Shown here piece after piece: positions 15,543 through 26,100 of a DNA stretch of 29,070 bases (the first letter of the stretch is position 1; the number at the start of each line of letters is the position of its first letter). The position numbers and the translations under genes were made by a program. The DNA is from Anthracocystis setariae. Taxonomy: Eukaryota > Basidiomycota > Ustilaginomycetes > Ustilaginales > Ustilaginaceae. The stretch covers positions 1 through 29,070 of the forward strand of contig CAKMXJ010000036.1 in assembly GCA_928724745.1 (NCBI GenBank), in the 5' to 3' direction. Below the pieces are notes generated by a model, which did not search any database, was not told the origin of the DNA, and worked only from the letters and a program-made list of their open reading frames with translations.

Positions 15543-17045
15543 ATGTCGACTCCTTCGTTCAGTACACGGACGGGGGCCAGCTCGAGCGACGTCAGCCTTG
15601 GCGGGACGAAGCGCCAGGTGGATCCCAACGTGCTGGCAGCCGTCAGACGCGCTTCGCCGCCTAGGCCCGCCATCCTCGTACCCTTCCTGCGATTGCTCTT
15701 GTTTCAGCTCTACTTCCTGCCTACCTCGTTCATCGCGATCCCGTGGTACATGATCCGCAGTCTCATCCCTCGTTTCCGACTCAACAAGAATTGGAGCTTT
15801 GTCACGGCGGTCTACATCCTCGTTGTACGCCGTGTCATGCGCAATCTGATCCGCTTCCGTGTACAGCCCATCGTTCCTCGCAAGGGAGGTCTTCGAGACC
15901 GCAACACACTGCTTGCTACCGTCGTCGGCTGTCTTAATCTGTCGGGACCGGGTGGCTCGGTCGTCCTCGCCAAAGATGCGGTCAAGGCGCTCAAGCTCGA
16001 TGTCAAGCACGGCAGGGCTGATAAGGTGTGGATCACTCCTGCGGGCCCCGAATACCTGGATGGCATCCTTGCTGTCAAAACCAGCCCGCAAGATCGCCGT
16101 CAGATTGCGACCGAGGCTTATACGGGTCCGCCCTTGCTGGATGCCAAGTGGCTTAAGTGGAGCGTCCGTGCGTTCTGGTTTACGCATAAGCCGCACGTGG
16201 TGCCCGCGCAACCTCGTGCAAGCACCAAGCCCAGCCGACCTGTCGTCTGCTACTTCCACGGAGGGGCTGGAGTCACGTTCAACGCGGGCGACGTCCATAT
16301 GGGCCAGAATCTGGCCAAGACGTTTGCTCGCAACGCCGGGATCGACATCTTTTCGGTCGACTACAACCTGGCTCCCTTTGCTGCCTCGCCGGTTCAGCTG
16401 TACCAGGCCCTGTCAGCTTACCTATTCCTGATCAACGAGCTGGGCTATTCGCCAGAACAGATCTACATTGGCGGCGACAGTCATGGCGCGTGGTTGACGC
16501 TGCAGCTGGAGCGCTACTTGCGCTCTTACAAACACCTCTTGTTCGACGAACCTGCATCCGTCAAGATGCCTGGATTGATCTTGCTCTCACCGTGGGCGGC
16601 GCCGGAGGATCTGTCGTTCAAGAGTCGAGAAGGCAACGTGGGCCGAGATATCATCACAATGGCATACGAGGAATGGGGGGTATCTGCACAGGGACTCGAG
16701 AAGCTCCCCTACCCTCTATCGGATCCCTGGAATACCCACACGAACAAGACCATGGCTGAGTTGGCTGCGATGCCACCCTGCTTCGTCGCCAACGGAGGCG
16801 GCGAGACGTTGCTGGATGAGGGTACAATGCTGGCCAATCAGCTTCGAAAAGCCAAGGGACTACCCACCTCGACTTCGTCGCACAAGATCATCTTGAGCCC
16901 AGGCGAGCTCAACTGCAAGGTGGTGCACCACGTGTACCCGGACCAGGTGCATGATTACTTTACTGTGGATACGGAGGTGTCGAAAGCTGCAGCGACGTAC
17001 AAGCAGATTGGCACTTGGGTCAAATACACACGCACTTTGTTGTAA
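15543..17045 (+). CDS. Membrane-anchored alpha/beta-hydrolase, HSL family (fold-3), 500 aa
   Basis: This intronless gene encodes a hydrolase of the hormone-sensitive-lipase type. A hydrophobic segment at about residues 43-70 looks like an N-terminal membrane anchor. The oxyanion-hole motif HGGAG begins at H239, and the nucleophile elbow is GDSHG with Ser313. His470 in DQVHDYF is the catalytic histidine. The acid position, usually DPLxDEG in this family, reads ETLLDEG here (E421 at the usual Asp position, D425 downstream), so Glu may act as catalytic acid. The architecture resembles fungal steryl acetyl hydrolase (Say1-like) ER proteins that deacetylate sterols, but substrate cannot be read from sequence. 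It converges on the PRKRIP1-like gene, with 137 bp between the two stops. A pyrimidine-rich leader precedes the ATG. Confidence 0.88.
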   Translation: MSTPSFSTRTGASSSDVSLGGTKRQVDPNVLAAVRRASPPRPAILVPFLRLLLFQLYFLPTSFIAIPWYMIRSLIPRFRLNKNWSFVTAVYILVVRRVMRNLIRFRVQPIVPRKGGLRDRNTLLATVVGCLNLSGPGGSVVLAKDAVKALKLDVKHGRADKVWITPAGPEYLDGILAVKTSPQDRRQIATEAYTGPPLLDAKWLKWSVRAFWFTHKPHVVPAQPRASTKPSRPVVCYFHGGAGVTFNAGDVHMGQNLAKTFARNAGIDIFSVDYNLAPFAASPVQLYQALSAYLFLINELGYSPEQIYIGGDSHGAWLTLQLERYLRSYKHLLFDEPASVKMPGLILLSPWAAPEDLSFKSREGNVGRDIITMAYEEWGVSAQGLEKLPYPLSDPWNTHTNKTMAELAAMPPCFVANGGGETLLDEGTMLANQLRKAKGLPTSTSSHKIILSPGELNCKVVHHVYPDQVHDYFTVDTEVSKAAATYKQIGTWVKYTRTLL

Positions 17046-17182
17046 GGTTCCTTTTGCTTGTTCTTGGTATAATGCGGATGAACGCAGAGTTGCTGTTGCA
17101 ATGCCGATCCAGCTGGAAACACCCGAATCAGGGACATGAGCACGAGCGATCGTGTAGTATGTGAAGCAGATGTGAGATTGTA

Positions 17183-17891
17183 TCAAGACTCGTCGGCGCT
17201 TTCGTCATTCGAGTCTTCCTTGGGCTTGAATGCGATGCGCTCTACTGCACTGTTGTGTAAACGCTGTTTCTTGGCTTCGGCCTCTCCGTCGGATCGTGCT
17301 TCGGTCTTACCGAGAGACGCTCTGTGGCGAATCTTGCCTTTGGCGGCCGATTGAGCCTTCAATGCTGCGAGCTTCTTCTTTTCCCGCTTGGCGCGATTCT
17401 TGTCCGTCTTTGCTTCATCTCTGCGTTGAACCTCGGAACGCTTCCGTTCGAACTCTTCTTGTTCCGTCAACTGAACGGTCGCGGTGGGAAACGAAGGACA
17501 ACAAGTTCAGTATCTGCGCTCCCAACATGGTGACGATGGAATCGTTCGACTTGCTGGAGCTTACCTTTTTGCTTTGTTCCTCCATCAGCTGGATGCGCTC
17601 GTACTCTCTCCTTCGTTGCTGTTTGTAGACATGAAACTCGCCCGACCCTGCACCTGCGCTCGAACCGGTTACATTCTTCATGACATCGCGAGGCGGTCGT
17701 ATGGTCTTCTCCTTGGGGCCACTCGGGATGTGCATCTCTTTTTCTGGATTCGCCAGGAGCTTCGAGATAGCTTGTGCCTGTCGCACATGTGGCGATAGTT
17801 TGCCCTTTCGACCTGAAGGCGGTGGTGGCCCTGTGAGATCCGAAGTTGAGCCGGTCGACGAAGCCTTGCCGGGAAAGGATGCATGCGACAT
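17183..17891 (-). CDS. PRKRIP1/DUF1168-family splicing-associated protein, two exons, 204 aa
   Basis: Exon 1 is 17891-17565 (109 codons) and exon 2 is 17470-17183 (95 codons plus stop). The 94-bp intron 17564-17471 has GTAAGC and CAG ends and lies in phase 0. The ATG has A at -3. The protein carries the family signature GSGEFHVYK followed by RRREYERIQ (about residues 83-100), then a long charged, Lys/Arg/Glu-rich helix expected to be a coiled coil (about 105-150) and an acidic Ser/Asp/Glu tail. In humans PRKRIP1 is a nuclear protein seen in late spliceosome (C*) complexes, so a nuclear splicing role is likely here. It is divergently transcribed from VPS16 across a 421-bp shared upstream region. 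Confidence 0.88.
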
Positions 17892-18312
17892 TGTAGCTTC
17901 CTCGATGGGTGGGCCTGCGGTTCCTCTCGTGATCTCTGGCTTCGCGCTGCTGCCTGTGGCGACGAGGCAAAGTTGCGGGTGACGAATGACACCTCTTGGC
18001 TAGGTCTTTTGGTAGAATGACAGAAGATGGTGAGGTTTGTCGTTTTGAATTTGATGCTGCGTTGGCTTATCGGAGTTTCCGACCGCGCCGCTCTTCCTCC
18101 ACACGCTCTGTGCTCGCGTTGCGTTCCAATTTGCTCCTGAAATCACAGCACAGACCACACACCCTCGGCTTGCTTCTTCACCACTGCTCGTTTCCACCTC
18201 GTCGACGCTTCCCACATCCATCCCCAACGTCGGCTCTTCCTTCGAGCGCCCTTTTGGCCATCTTGCCAATCAGCTACAGCTGGCTCGTTCGAGCGCGGAC
18301 GTTCAGTCTGCC
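17892..18312. promoter_or_regulatory. Divergent promoter region between PRKRIP1-like gene and VPS16
   Basis: A 421-bp interval separates the two start codons, which face away from each other, so it must hold both promoters. The VPS16 side is pyrimidine-rich. I see no clear TATA box. Overlapping open frames here (for example 17996-18493) are in the wrong frame for VPS16. Confidence 0.6.
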
Positions 18313-21300
18313 ATGGTCCAAGCCAACCATCCGACCACCGAGTGGACCAGCTTGCAGGACATCTTCTATCGACGAACTGAGCTCTACGCACTCACTTGGG
18401 GCATCGAAAACCTCGCAGACTATGTGGTCGCAGCCGCCAGCAATGGTGGTCTTATCGCACTTATCCGCGATCCCACCCGCCTCGTCTCGCTAGGCAAAGC
18501 CTCCTTGCTCAAACCCAAGATTCTCGTCTACACCGCAGCCGGTCAACTCATCGAGAGCATTCCATGGGATCCTTCGCTCCGAATCATCGCGCTCGATTTC
18601 AATGCTCTGGAACAGCTCGTCGTAGTCCTCGAAGAAGGCACCGTTCGCATTTACACCCTGCTATCCCCGTGTCCTGCCTCGACCGATCGACCCTCCAATG
18701 CCGCAAGCTCGCGCAGCCGCCCTGTCCCCATCGAGGCCACCTCCAACTCCTTCTACACGCAGCACTCGCTCGGTACAGAGGCTACAGAGACCGGTGTGAT
18801 AGAGGCAAAAATTTGGGCAGGAGGTCTGGTGGCCTTTGTTGGTACCCGTCGCTTTGTTGAGTGGCGCTTTCCAGGGCTTGATGTTGATGCCGAGTCTGGA
18901 GAGTACGCCGGAGCCGTCGCTCTGAGTGGCGGCGGCGAACACGGGTTTGCACTCCCTTCAGCTGATGACGATCTTGTCCAAGCATCAGCTCCAGAGCTGC
19001 TTCCACCCTTCGACCAATCACAGACCCAGCTGGGCAACTCTCACACTTCCCCATCCTCCTGGGCCGTCGTCCCGCCCAGTGTGTCGCAATCCGGCCGTAC
19101 CACGGTACTCGTTGCACAGGGCGCCACATTGCTCTCTCTTACACGATCGGCTGCTGGTCCTTCATCCATCGAGACCGCTTGCCAGGACATGCGCCTCTCG
19201 AGGGGTCCCTTCCACGTCATTCGTCCCTCCCCCAATGGCAAGCTTCTGGCGCTCATGACCGCAGATCTCATTCTCTGGGTGGTAAGTGCCGACTTCTCTC
19301 GCAGTCTCAGCGAATTCGACATTCGCTCCAGCGAAGCTTACCAAGACGCCGCCATCGTCGATGACCCTTTCCGATCCTTGAATGGAGACGCTGCTTCCTC
19401 AGGCACCAAGGGAGGCATAGGAGGCAGTGGTGTCCGGGGGGGTCCAGTGGTGCGGCAACAACGCGATCGCTTTGGCATTTCATGACGAAGTCGTCATGGT
19501 CGGACCCTTTGGAGATTCCATCCGCTATCCTTACGGCGGACCCACGCATCTGGTAGGAGAAGTGGATGGCCTTCGTATCATTGCGTCAGACCGCCACGAG
19601 TTTGTTCAGAAAGTGTCCGACGTCTCTAGTCGAGTCTTTCGACCGGGATCCAATGACCCGGCGGCGCTCTTGTTCGAAGCGGCCGAGCAATTCAGTGCAA
19701 AGAGTAGCAGAGCGGACGAAGGCATCAGAGCCATCCGCAGCAGTCTGCCAGACGCCGTGGATACCTGTCTTCGAGCTGCTGCGTACGAATGGGACCTCGC
19801 CTGGCAGAAACGCCTGCTCAAAGCTGCCTCGTTTGGCAAGAGCTTCGTAGACTTGTATGATCCAACCTCTTTCGTCGACATGGCAAGGACCCTGCGTGTC
19901 CTCAACGCAGCCCGTAATTATCAGACAGGGATCCCTATTTCCTACGAGCAATATGTTGCTGTCGGGCCGACAGCGCTGTTGTCGCGGCTGACAGCACAAA
20001 ATCACCACTTCCTCTCGCTCAAGATCGCTCGCTTCCTTCACATTCGACCGGACCCCATCCTCAAGCATTGGGCAAGAGCAAAGATCGCGAGAACGAGGCC
20101 TCCGTTGGGAGGCTCGGCAGCTTCAATCTCTGCTGCCGAGGAGCGTCTATGCGATGAAATTGTAGACAAATTTCGCCTCGCTACCATCCTCAATGAGCAA
20201 GTGGGCGAGCTTGGTGGAGATGAGAATGGCGCGCCTGCTGCTACAGCGGATGTTCCTTCGTCGTCCAAAGCGGTGGGCCCTGCAAACAGCGATGGAGCCG
20301 CTTCCATCAGTTTCGCTGGGGTTGCTTGGACTGCATGGAAAGCAGGAAGAGGCAATTTGGCCACGCGCTTGCTCGACCACGAGGCTCGGGCTATTGATCA
20401 GATCCCTCTGCTGCTCAACATGCGCGAGGACAAGCTTGCGCTCGTCAAGGCGATCGAGTCAGGAGACACGGATCTGATTTATCATGTGCTATTGCGCCTT
20501 AAAAATCAACTTTCTCGCGGTGATTTTTTTCGCATCGTTCAAGCGCCCATCTCGGATGCAAGGGTACCAAGCAGCACTTCCGCCTCTGCTTCGGATCGCA
20601 CGCGAACGACGTCGAAGCTGGCCTCAACACGCCAGTATCTGTCGCTGGCCTCGAATCTGCTGGAGTGCTATGCGAAACAGGTGGATCGCGATCTGCTTAA
20701 GGATTTCTACTATCAGGACGATCGCCGGACGGATTCGGCTATCTTGACGCTTGAAGAAGCCAACGCTTTACAGAGTCTTTCCGAAACCGAGCTCACCGAT
20801 AAGATCTTCAAGCTCAGGATGGCCATGAAGTTCTTCGGCGAGGATAAGGAACGGGTGTTGGAGGCAAAGGTAAGTAAAGATCGTTCGTTGTCTGAAATCT
20901 CGTTTGTGCTCCACTTTCTGACCTGTTTGTGTGCCTGGCTCGGTCCTTGTTTATCTAGCTCGTTGACGAGCAAATCCGTCTGTTGGCTATCCAGCAAGCT
21001 TTGGAAAAGGAAGATGGCCATCGAAGTCAATACACTGGCCTATCACTCAACGAAACCATCCGACAGCTACTGTTCCGCAACATGTCCAAAAAGGCAGAGA
21101 AGCTTCGGTCCGATTTCACAGTTCCGGACAAGCGATATTGGAACATCAAGCTGGACACTCTCATCCAGAGCAAAGACTGGGATGGCTTGTGGACATTTGG
21201 TAAGTCACGCCGGTCCATGGAAGAGAATCCCAGCGCGTAAACTGACCTTGCTTTGCTGTTGCATCTCGTCAGCCAACTCGAAACGCTCGCCTGTCGGCTA

Positions 21301-21466
21301 CACACCTTTCATCGTCAAGTTGGTGGAGCACAACCACGTTCAAGAAAGCCTGCGCTTCGTACCCAAGATCCAGGACAAGAGCGATCGCAACGCGTTCACC
21401 GCTTACTTGTCCCGACTGCCCAGTCAGGCCATCGCCAATCAGCTGTCGGACAAGTTCAGCGAATGA
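18313..21466 (+). CDS. VPS16: VPS16, class C core subunit of HOPS/CORVET; one apparent frameshift
   Basis: The product tethers and fuses membranes at the vacuole and endosome as part of HOPS/CORVET. The start ATG at 18313 precedes a conserved WxxLxDxFYRRxELY segment. A Vps16_N beta-propeller region follows, including RPSPNGKLLALMTADLILWV, SADFSRSLSEFD and WCGNNAIAL. The Vps16_C helical domain starts near residue 650. Intron 1 is 20870-20958 (89 bp, GTAAGT...TAG, phase 0) and intron 2 is 21200-21272 (73 bp, GTAAGT...CAG, phase 1); splicing restores the family C-terminus to the stop at 21464-21466. Between residues about 374 and 377 the frame changes at a run of seven Gs (19436-19442). Six Gs would give a continuous protein of about 996 residues. 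No good intron explains the shift. It converges with the Wss1-like gene. Confidence 0.9.
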
Positions 21467-21598
21467 ACAGCACTGTCACGCAAACATTGCCCATCGAGAC
21501 CTCAAAACTCAAGCGGGGGTTGTGTGCATTGGGGATGGTTAAATCCAACAAATTGCGTTCTATTCGTGCTGTGATGAATGCCTTAAGGTCTAGAGCGA

Positions 21599-23164
21599 TC
21601 ATTGGCCGACGATACGAGATCCTTTTGTGGTGGAGCAGGCATCGCACTTGGTTGCACCAGCGGGGTTTCGAAGCGTGCAGACTTGGCAGCTCCATTCCTG
21701 TGCGGAGGAAGGTGAGGATTGTACAAGCCGACGTTGAGCCGGTGGCCTGCTTGACACAACTGGTGGGCTGTCATCATCGGAAGAGAGGATCTCGATCGGA
21801 TCGTGTCTGGAGTTCTGGACTCGAGTTTTGACGCTTGGGGCTGGATCCTCTGCCGTCGAGTTGGCGTTGGGCAAGGTCGAGATGGCGCAGAAATCTAGCC
21901 AGTCTTCGTCCGTAGAGCGAAGCTTGCCACCTTGTTCGAGCTCGTGTTGGCGGTGGAGACGCGCTCGATCCAATCTTTGCTGCTCGCTCTCCCTAGTGGC
22001 CAGCGTCGAATGTGCCTCGGGATCTGTCTCGCCTTTTACTCGAGCTGCACCGACGGTTTCCGTGTCCTGTTTGCTCCGAGAAGCCGATGAGTTATCTGCA
22101 GTGTTTGCTTCATCTTCAGAGGAGTCGTCGAAGCGTATGATTAAACCGCCATGGATGGTATCCTTCTCGTCCTCTGTCTCGCTTTCTGTCCCGGTGCTGT
22201 CCTCTTCTTTGATGGCATGACTGCTACTGGCCGATGAGATCGAGCCTGCAGACCGTGTCTTTTCATCACCCTCGCGTGAGGGCCAAAAGGAGCCCTGCGC
22301 ATGGACCTTGGCTTCGGTATCCTCTGCCTTCAGGGCGTCGAAGCGTCGTTGGGCAGCTTGAGCGCGAAGTTCTCTCGCCGAAGCGGTCTGGGTACGCTTT
22401 CGAAAAGTCGAATTGACATCCTGCTTGTACGATGAGCTAGACGCAGATGCTGGCGGAAGATGATTGTTGCCATCGACGCGGGAGCCGTTGCCTGGCAATG
22501 GAGCCTGCATGCGTCGGCCGCCCTTGGCGTTTGGTGCAGTTTGCGCGCCCGTATGAAGACTGGGTCCGCGGAAGCCTGGTTTGCGGGATTGGGAAGCGGC
22601 CGTGGTGCGCCGCCGCTTTCGAGCTCGGCTTTTGGCTTGCTTGCTTCGGAAGGCGCCACCACAAGAGTATTCGGGCAAACCTTGAAGCGAGTTGATGCCA
22701 CTGCCTGCGACAAATACATTGTCCTGAAGACGCTGCCCCGCCGACCAGAACCCATCGCCGTAGTAGCCTCGCGACTGAAGCTGTCTGCATTCGTTGCGAA
22801 GTTCGCCATCAAGTTTGCCATGTTGGGACGGGATATGGTTCATGTACTTGATATGAGCCAACTCATGACAAAAGACCATGAGCACCCATTGCAGAGGAGC
22901 AAATGAGCCATCTTGGCGTCTTAGGACCAGCTCGACTGTTTCGCCGTTGTTCCAATTTCGTCCAGCGAATTCGCGATTCCATTCGAATTCCTCCAGCGAG
23001 TTGATCTGGAATCCATGCTTCTTCATGACTGGCTGCACCTGGGCTGCCAGCTGAAGCAGCCGATGGCGTGCCTGTTCGCTATCAGCATATTGAGGCAATG
23101 CTGTGATGTAGTTGATGTGCTTGTTCCGTGAGGTGTCCGGGTCGTTCAACCGAAGATGGACCAT
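21599..23164 (-). CDS. WSS1: Wss1-like WLM-domain metalloprotease (DNA-protein crosslink repair), 521 aa
   Basis: This intronless gene encodes a WLM-domain zinc protease. The active site is HELAH (H100, E101, H104) with a third ligand H110, the HExxHx5H spacing of Wss1 proteins, followed by a GDGFWSAG segment conserved in the family. A basic cluster at 174-186 (KQAKSRARKRRR) may be a nuclear signal. The long middle is acidic and Ser-rich. Two SUMO-interaction-like motifs are seen: LIIRF followed by DDSSEDE (341-352) and IEIL followed by SSDDD (457-465). The C-terminus holds a RanBP2-type zinc finger (W491, C493, C496, C507, C510). Family members cleave proteins crosslinked to DNA and act with SUMO and Cdc48. 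Its stop lies 132 bp from that of VPS16, tail to tail. Confidence 0.92.
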   Translation of the reverse strand: MVHLRLNDPDTSRNKHINYITALPQYADSEQARHRLLQLAAQVQPVMKKHGFQINSLEEFEWNREFAGRNWNNGETVELVLRRQDGSFAPLQWVLMVFCHELAHIKYMNHIPSQHGKLDGELRNECRQLQSRGYYGDGFWSAGQRLQDNVFVAGSGINSLQGLPEYSCGGAFRSKQAKSRARKRRRTTAASQSRKPGFRGPSLHTGAQTAPNAKGGRRMQAPLPGNGSRVDGNNHLPPASASSSSYKQDVNSTFRKRTQTASARELRAQAAQRRFDALKAEDTEAKVHAQGSFWPSREGDEKTRSAGSISSASSSHAIKEEDSTGTESETEDEKDTIHGGLIIRFDDSSEDEANTADNSSASRSKQDTETVGAARVKGETDPEAHSTLATRESEQQRLDRARLHRQHELEQGGKLRSTDEDWLDFCAISTLPNANSTAEDPAPSVKTRVQNSRHDPIEILSSDDDSPPVVSSRPPAQRRLVQSSPSSAQEWSCQVCTLRNPAGATKCDACSTTKGSRIVGQ

Positions 23165-26100
23165 CGTTGTTGGCTTCCTTGAAATCTTGTTGATCTCACC
23201 ATATCGCTGGCATGTCTGTCCTCAAATCAATGGTGACTCGTCTTGCCACGATCGCGAAGAAGGCGCAGTGTAGCGGAAAGGAGGAGTTTGATGCCATCTT
23301 CGGTCGTGGTCACGAAAGCATGCGTTCAAGCTGAGCTCAAATGGTTTTGTGGAGGTCGGCTCTCGACTCGAGAAAAAAACCATGGTGCAGCATCGATCTA
23401 ACAAGTTCATGCGGCTTGCGCGCCCAACCCGCAGGGCCAACTACAAAAATCGGTTGTGTGACGCTCACAAAGGAGATCGATCCCACCTAGCTTCAAGAAT
23501 GCGGTATTGTGTCGACCCTACAGCGATATAGTACGACCCAATTCCGAAGATGGTCGAGGGTGAAAAAGGGCAATGAGTCCACTGCTATCGACGTTGCTCC
23601 CTTCGCTAAGGGAAGAGTGCAGAATGCCACCAATGAGCAGGCCGAGCACTTTACTTTGGACTCTGACGGCTAGGAAGCTGTGCTGGTCGCGCGGACCCAA
23701 AGGTTCAGACAGAAGTGGCCTTGCGCAGCCGCAACACCAGCATCCCTAATTGCGAACTTGTGCAACTTCCTGGAAGCGAGCTTTCGCTTCCGACCATCAA
23801 GTCCAGTTCAAACCGTCCAGGTGGTCTCCCTCCCAATGGTGAAGGCACGGCATAGTGTACACAAGTTCGAAAAAGAAAGAACGAATTCCAAGCAGCACCA
23901 CTGAAACCTCCTCATTCAGATCAAGTCAAAATGGAAGAACGAGGCGTCCAGATGCAGGGACCCGGTCTCGGCTAGACAGCAGACTTCGGTAAGAAAGCAT
24001 ATCCAGGATAGCAGGGCGCCTTTGAAATGGTTACATCGCACGTTGTCGTACAGTATAATATGTTGCAGGCCCGAATGCGATCCACACAAACACACGATGG
24101 CACGGTCTTGCAGCTGCTCTACTGCACCAAACGATATCATATCAAATGGAAACAAGGCGACAAGATTGCAGCTGCAAAGATCCAAGTGCTGTATGAATGA
24201 GAAACAGGAATTGCAAGCGGCGGTCAAGTGAGACAATTTATCGAAACTTCCAGGTGAGAAAATCACATGTCCGGTGTCCATTTTCGGAAAACAAGTAGTT
24301 TGCCTTTTTCTCATGGTTGATTGCTAACTAAGTTCGGTACCTGCCTTGGCGGCGGCGTGGCGACTCGATGTCTTCTCGGAACTAATTACTGAACCCAAGA
24401 AAGCGGCCCAGAAAGGAGGCCGGCCACTTTGCAAACGCAACAAGCCATCTTTGCTATGCTGCAACCGAGGATTGTGCCGTTCAGCTGGAATCTCTATAGC
24501 GGCGCGTGCAATGGCTCTGATCATCCATTTCGCTTCAGGTCGCCACTTTGGACGTTGATAGGCGCGCGCCGGGTTGACTTCGCTTTAGCTTGCTCGACCT
24601 GAGCTAAAGCCAAGCGAGATCGCATGCGATGCGCTTCCTTTCCACCATTTGCTCTCAAGCACTCTGCCACCTCCTCCGCAAGTCCATCTGATCAATACTA
24701 GACTCGTTGCCTACAGTACATCGCTCCGTGGCCCCTGGCCTCTCGATCAAATACTTAAATACTAGCACGCCTTTCTTCACATGACTGGCAAGTAGATGGC
24801 TCCCCACATAAACTAGACCCGTAGTGCCCTCATCTAGCCCGACACGCGTGCGGCTCCGAGCCTACCAGCCCTCTGCATTGTCACAGTTAAATGGGGTTCA
24901 TGGTGAGAAACATGTTTCGTCCTTTCTTCACACTAAAGATGACTTGCGAGCAAAATGTCCTCGGCAAAAGTGAACCGCGATCGAAAGCGAGATGCCGTGC
25001 TTAAGCGGCGGCGAGCTCGTATGACTGTCCAAGGTTGCTCGGATGCATCGCTCAATTAACGTCAGCAGCGACTTCGATGCATGCAAGTCGAAGGGCGGCG
25101 GACTCAAGAGCGGCGAATCGGGCCGGCAAGGAAATGCCAGGCCGATTAGTTTCCTAGCAAGCCAAGCACCCGACATCGTCTGAGTAGATGCTTGTTCGAA
25201 AAGCCAAAGCCAAATCCAAACCTCGGTTCGTGGGGACTCTTTCGAGCACTCGCCGCTTCATAAGGCGAACCTGCATTCTAATCCCCTGCCGGTAAGCAAC
25301 AAGGTCGGTGGCGGAGCATAGGATGGCATCTAAGAAAAGGCGATAGCTTCGGGCCTGCCGATTTAGAAAGGCTTGCCGATTCAGAGCTGTGGCGATGCCT
25401 CTGGGACGGGATGGTTAGCGGTGCAGCTCGCAACCTTGTTTTTCTTCTTTTGACTCTTTTGCGTCGATTCACTTTTTGCGCGAGCAGACGTGCACCACCG
25501 ACTATCCGTGCCTCCGCAAATTCGACAACTCGGCTGAATCACACAAGCGAGCCTTTCGGGCCATAGAACGCGCTGTGGAATCCGTCTCGAACAACAAGTT
25601 CTTCCGGGTTCGGCGGTTTTTTTTTATTTTTTGGGACGCCCTTCTGTTCTGTTTCTTCCTAAGCACAGTACCCCGTCCGGTAGTGAACTCACACGCCCCG
25701 CTTTTGGTCGTACTATACAGTACTCGGATATAACAAAATGATTGCAAGGGTGCGTGTGTAGAATTGGCGATGCGAGGAGGTGGTTTGCAGAGTGAAAAAA
25801 CGTCGCGGGTCGCATCTTGGGTTTGTTTTTTTTTCCCATATCCCCCAACGCTGACCGTGTACTGTACCCGACACCGGTCAAATCTCCTTGCTTTACGGTC
25901 GCTGGAATGTAGCAACCATGCAGCCCCTCCATAGGCGAGACGCAACAGCTGATGAGATGCATTCAACACAATCGCTTCTGTGATCTCGGGTAGAGCATGA
26001 ACAGTGGAGCACCAAGTGCACCATCCAACCCTCTCCGCCATCGTTTCTTTGCCCGGTTTACGCTTGGGACCATGATGGTGGAAGCCAGACTTAGGCAGAC

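Noticed and set aside
15438..16298. 286-codon - strand frame opposite the hydrolase
   Set aside because: It is complementary to a well-supported hydrolase gene and has only charged low-complexity content.
19260..19300. GTAAGT in VPS16 as an intron donor
   Set aside because: The bases encode the conserved VVSADFSRSLSEFD segment, so they are exon; no acceptor nearby would also fix the frame change at 19436.
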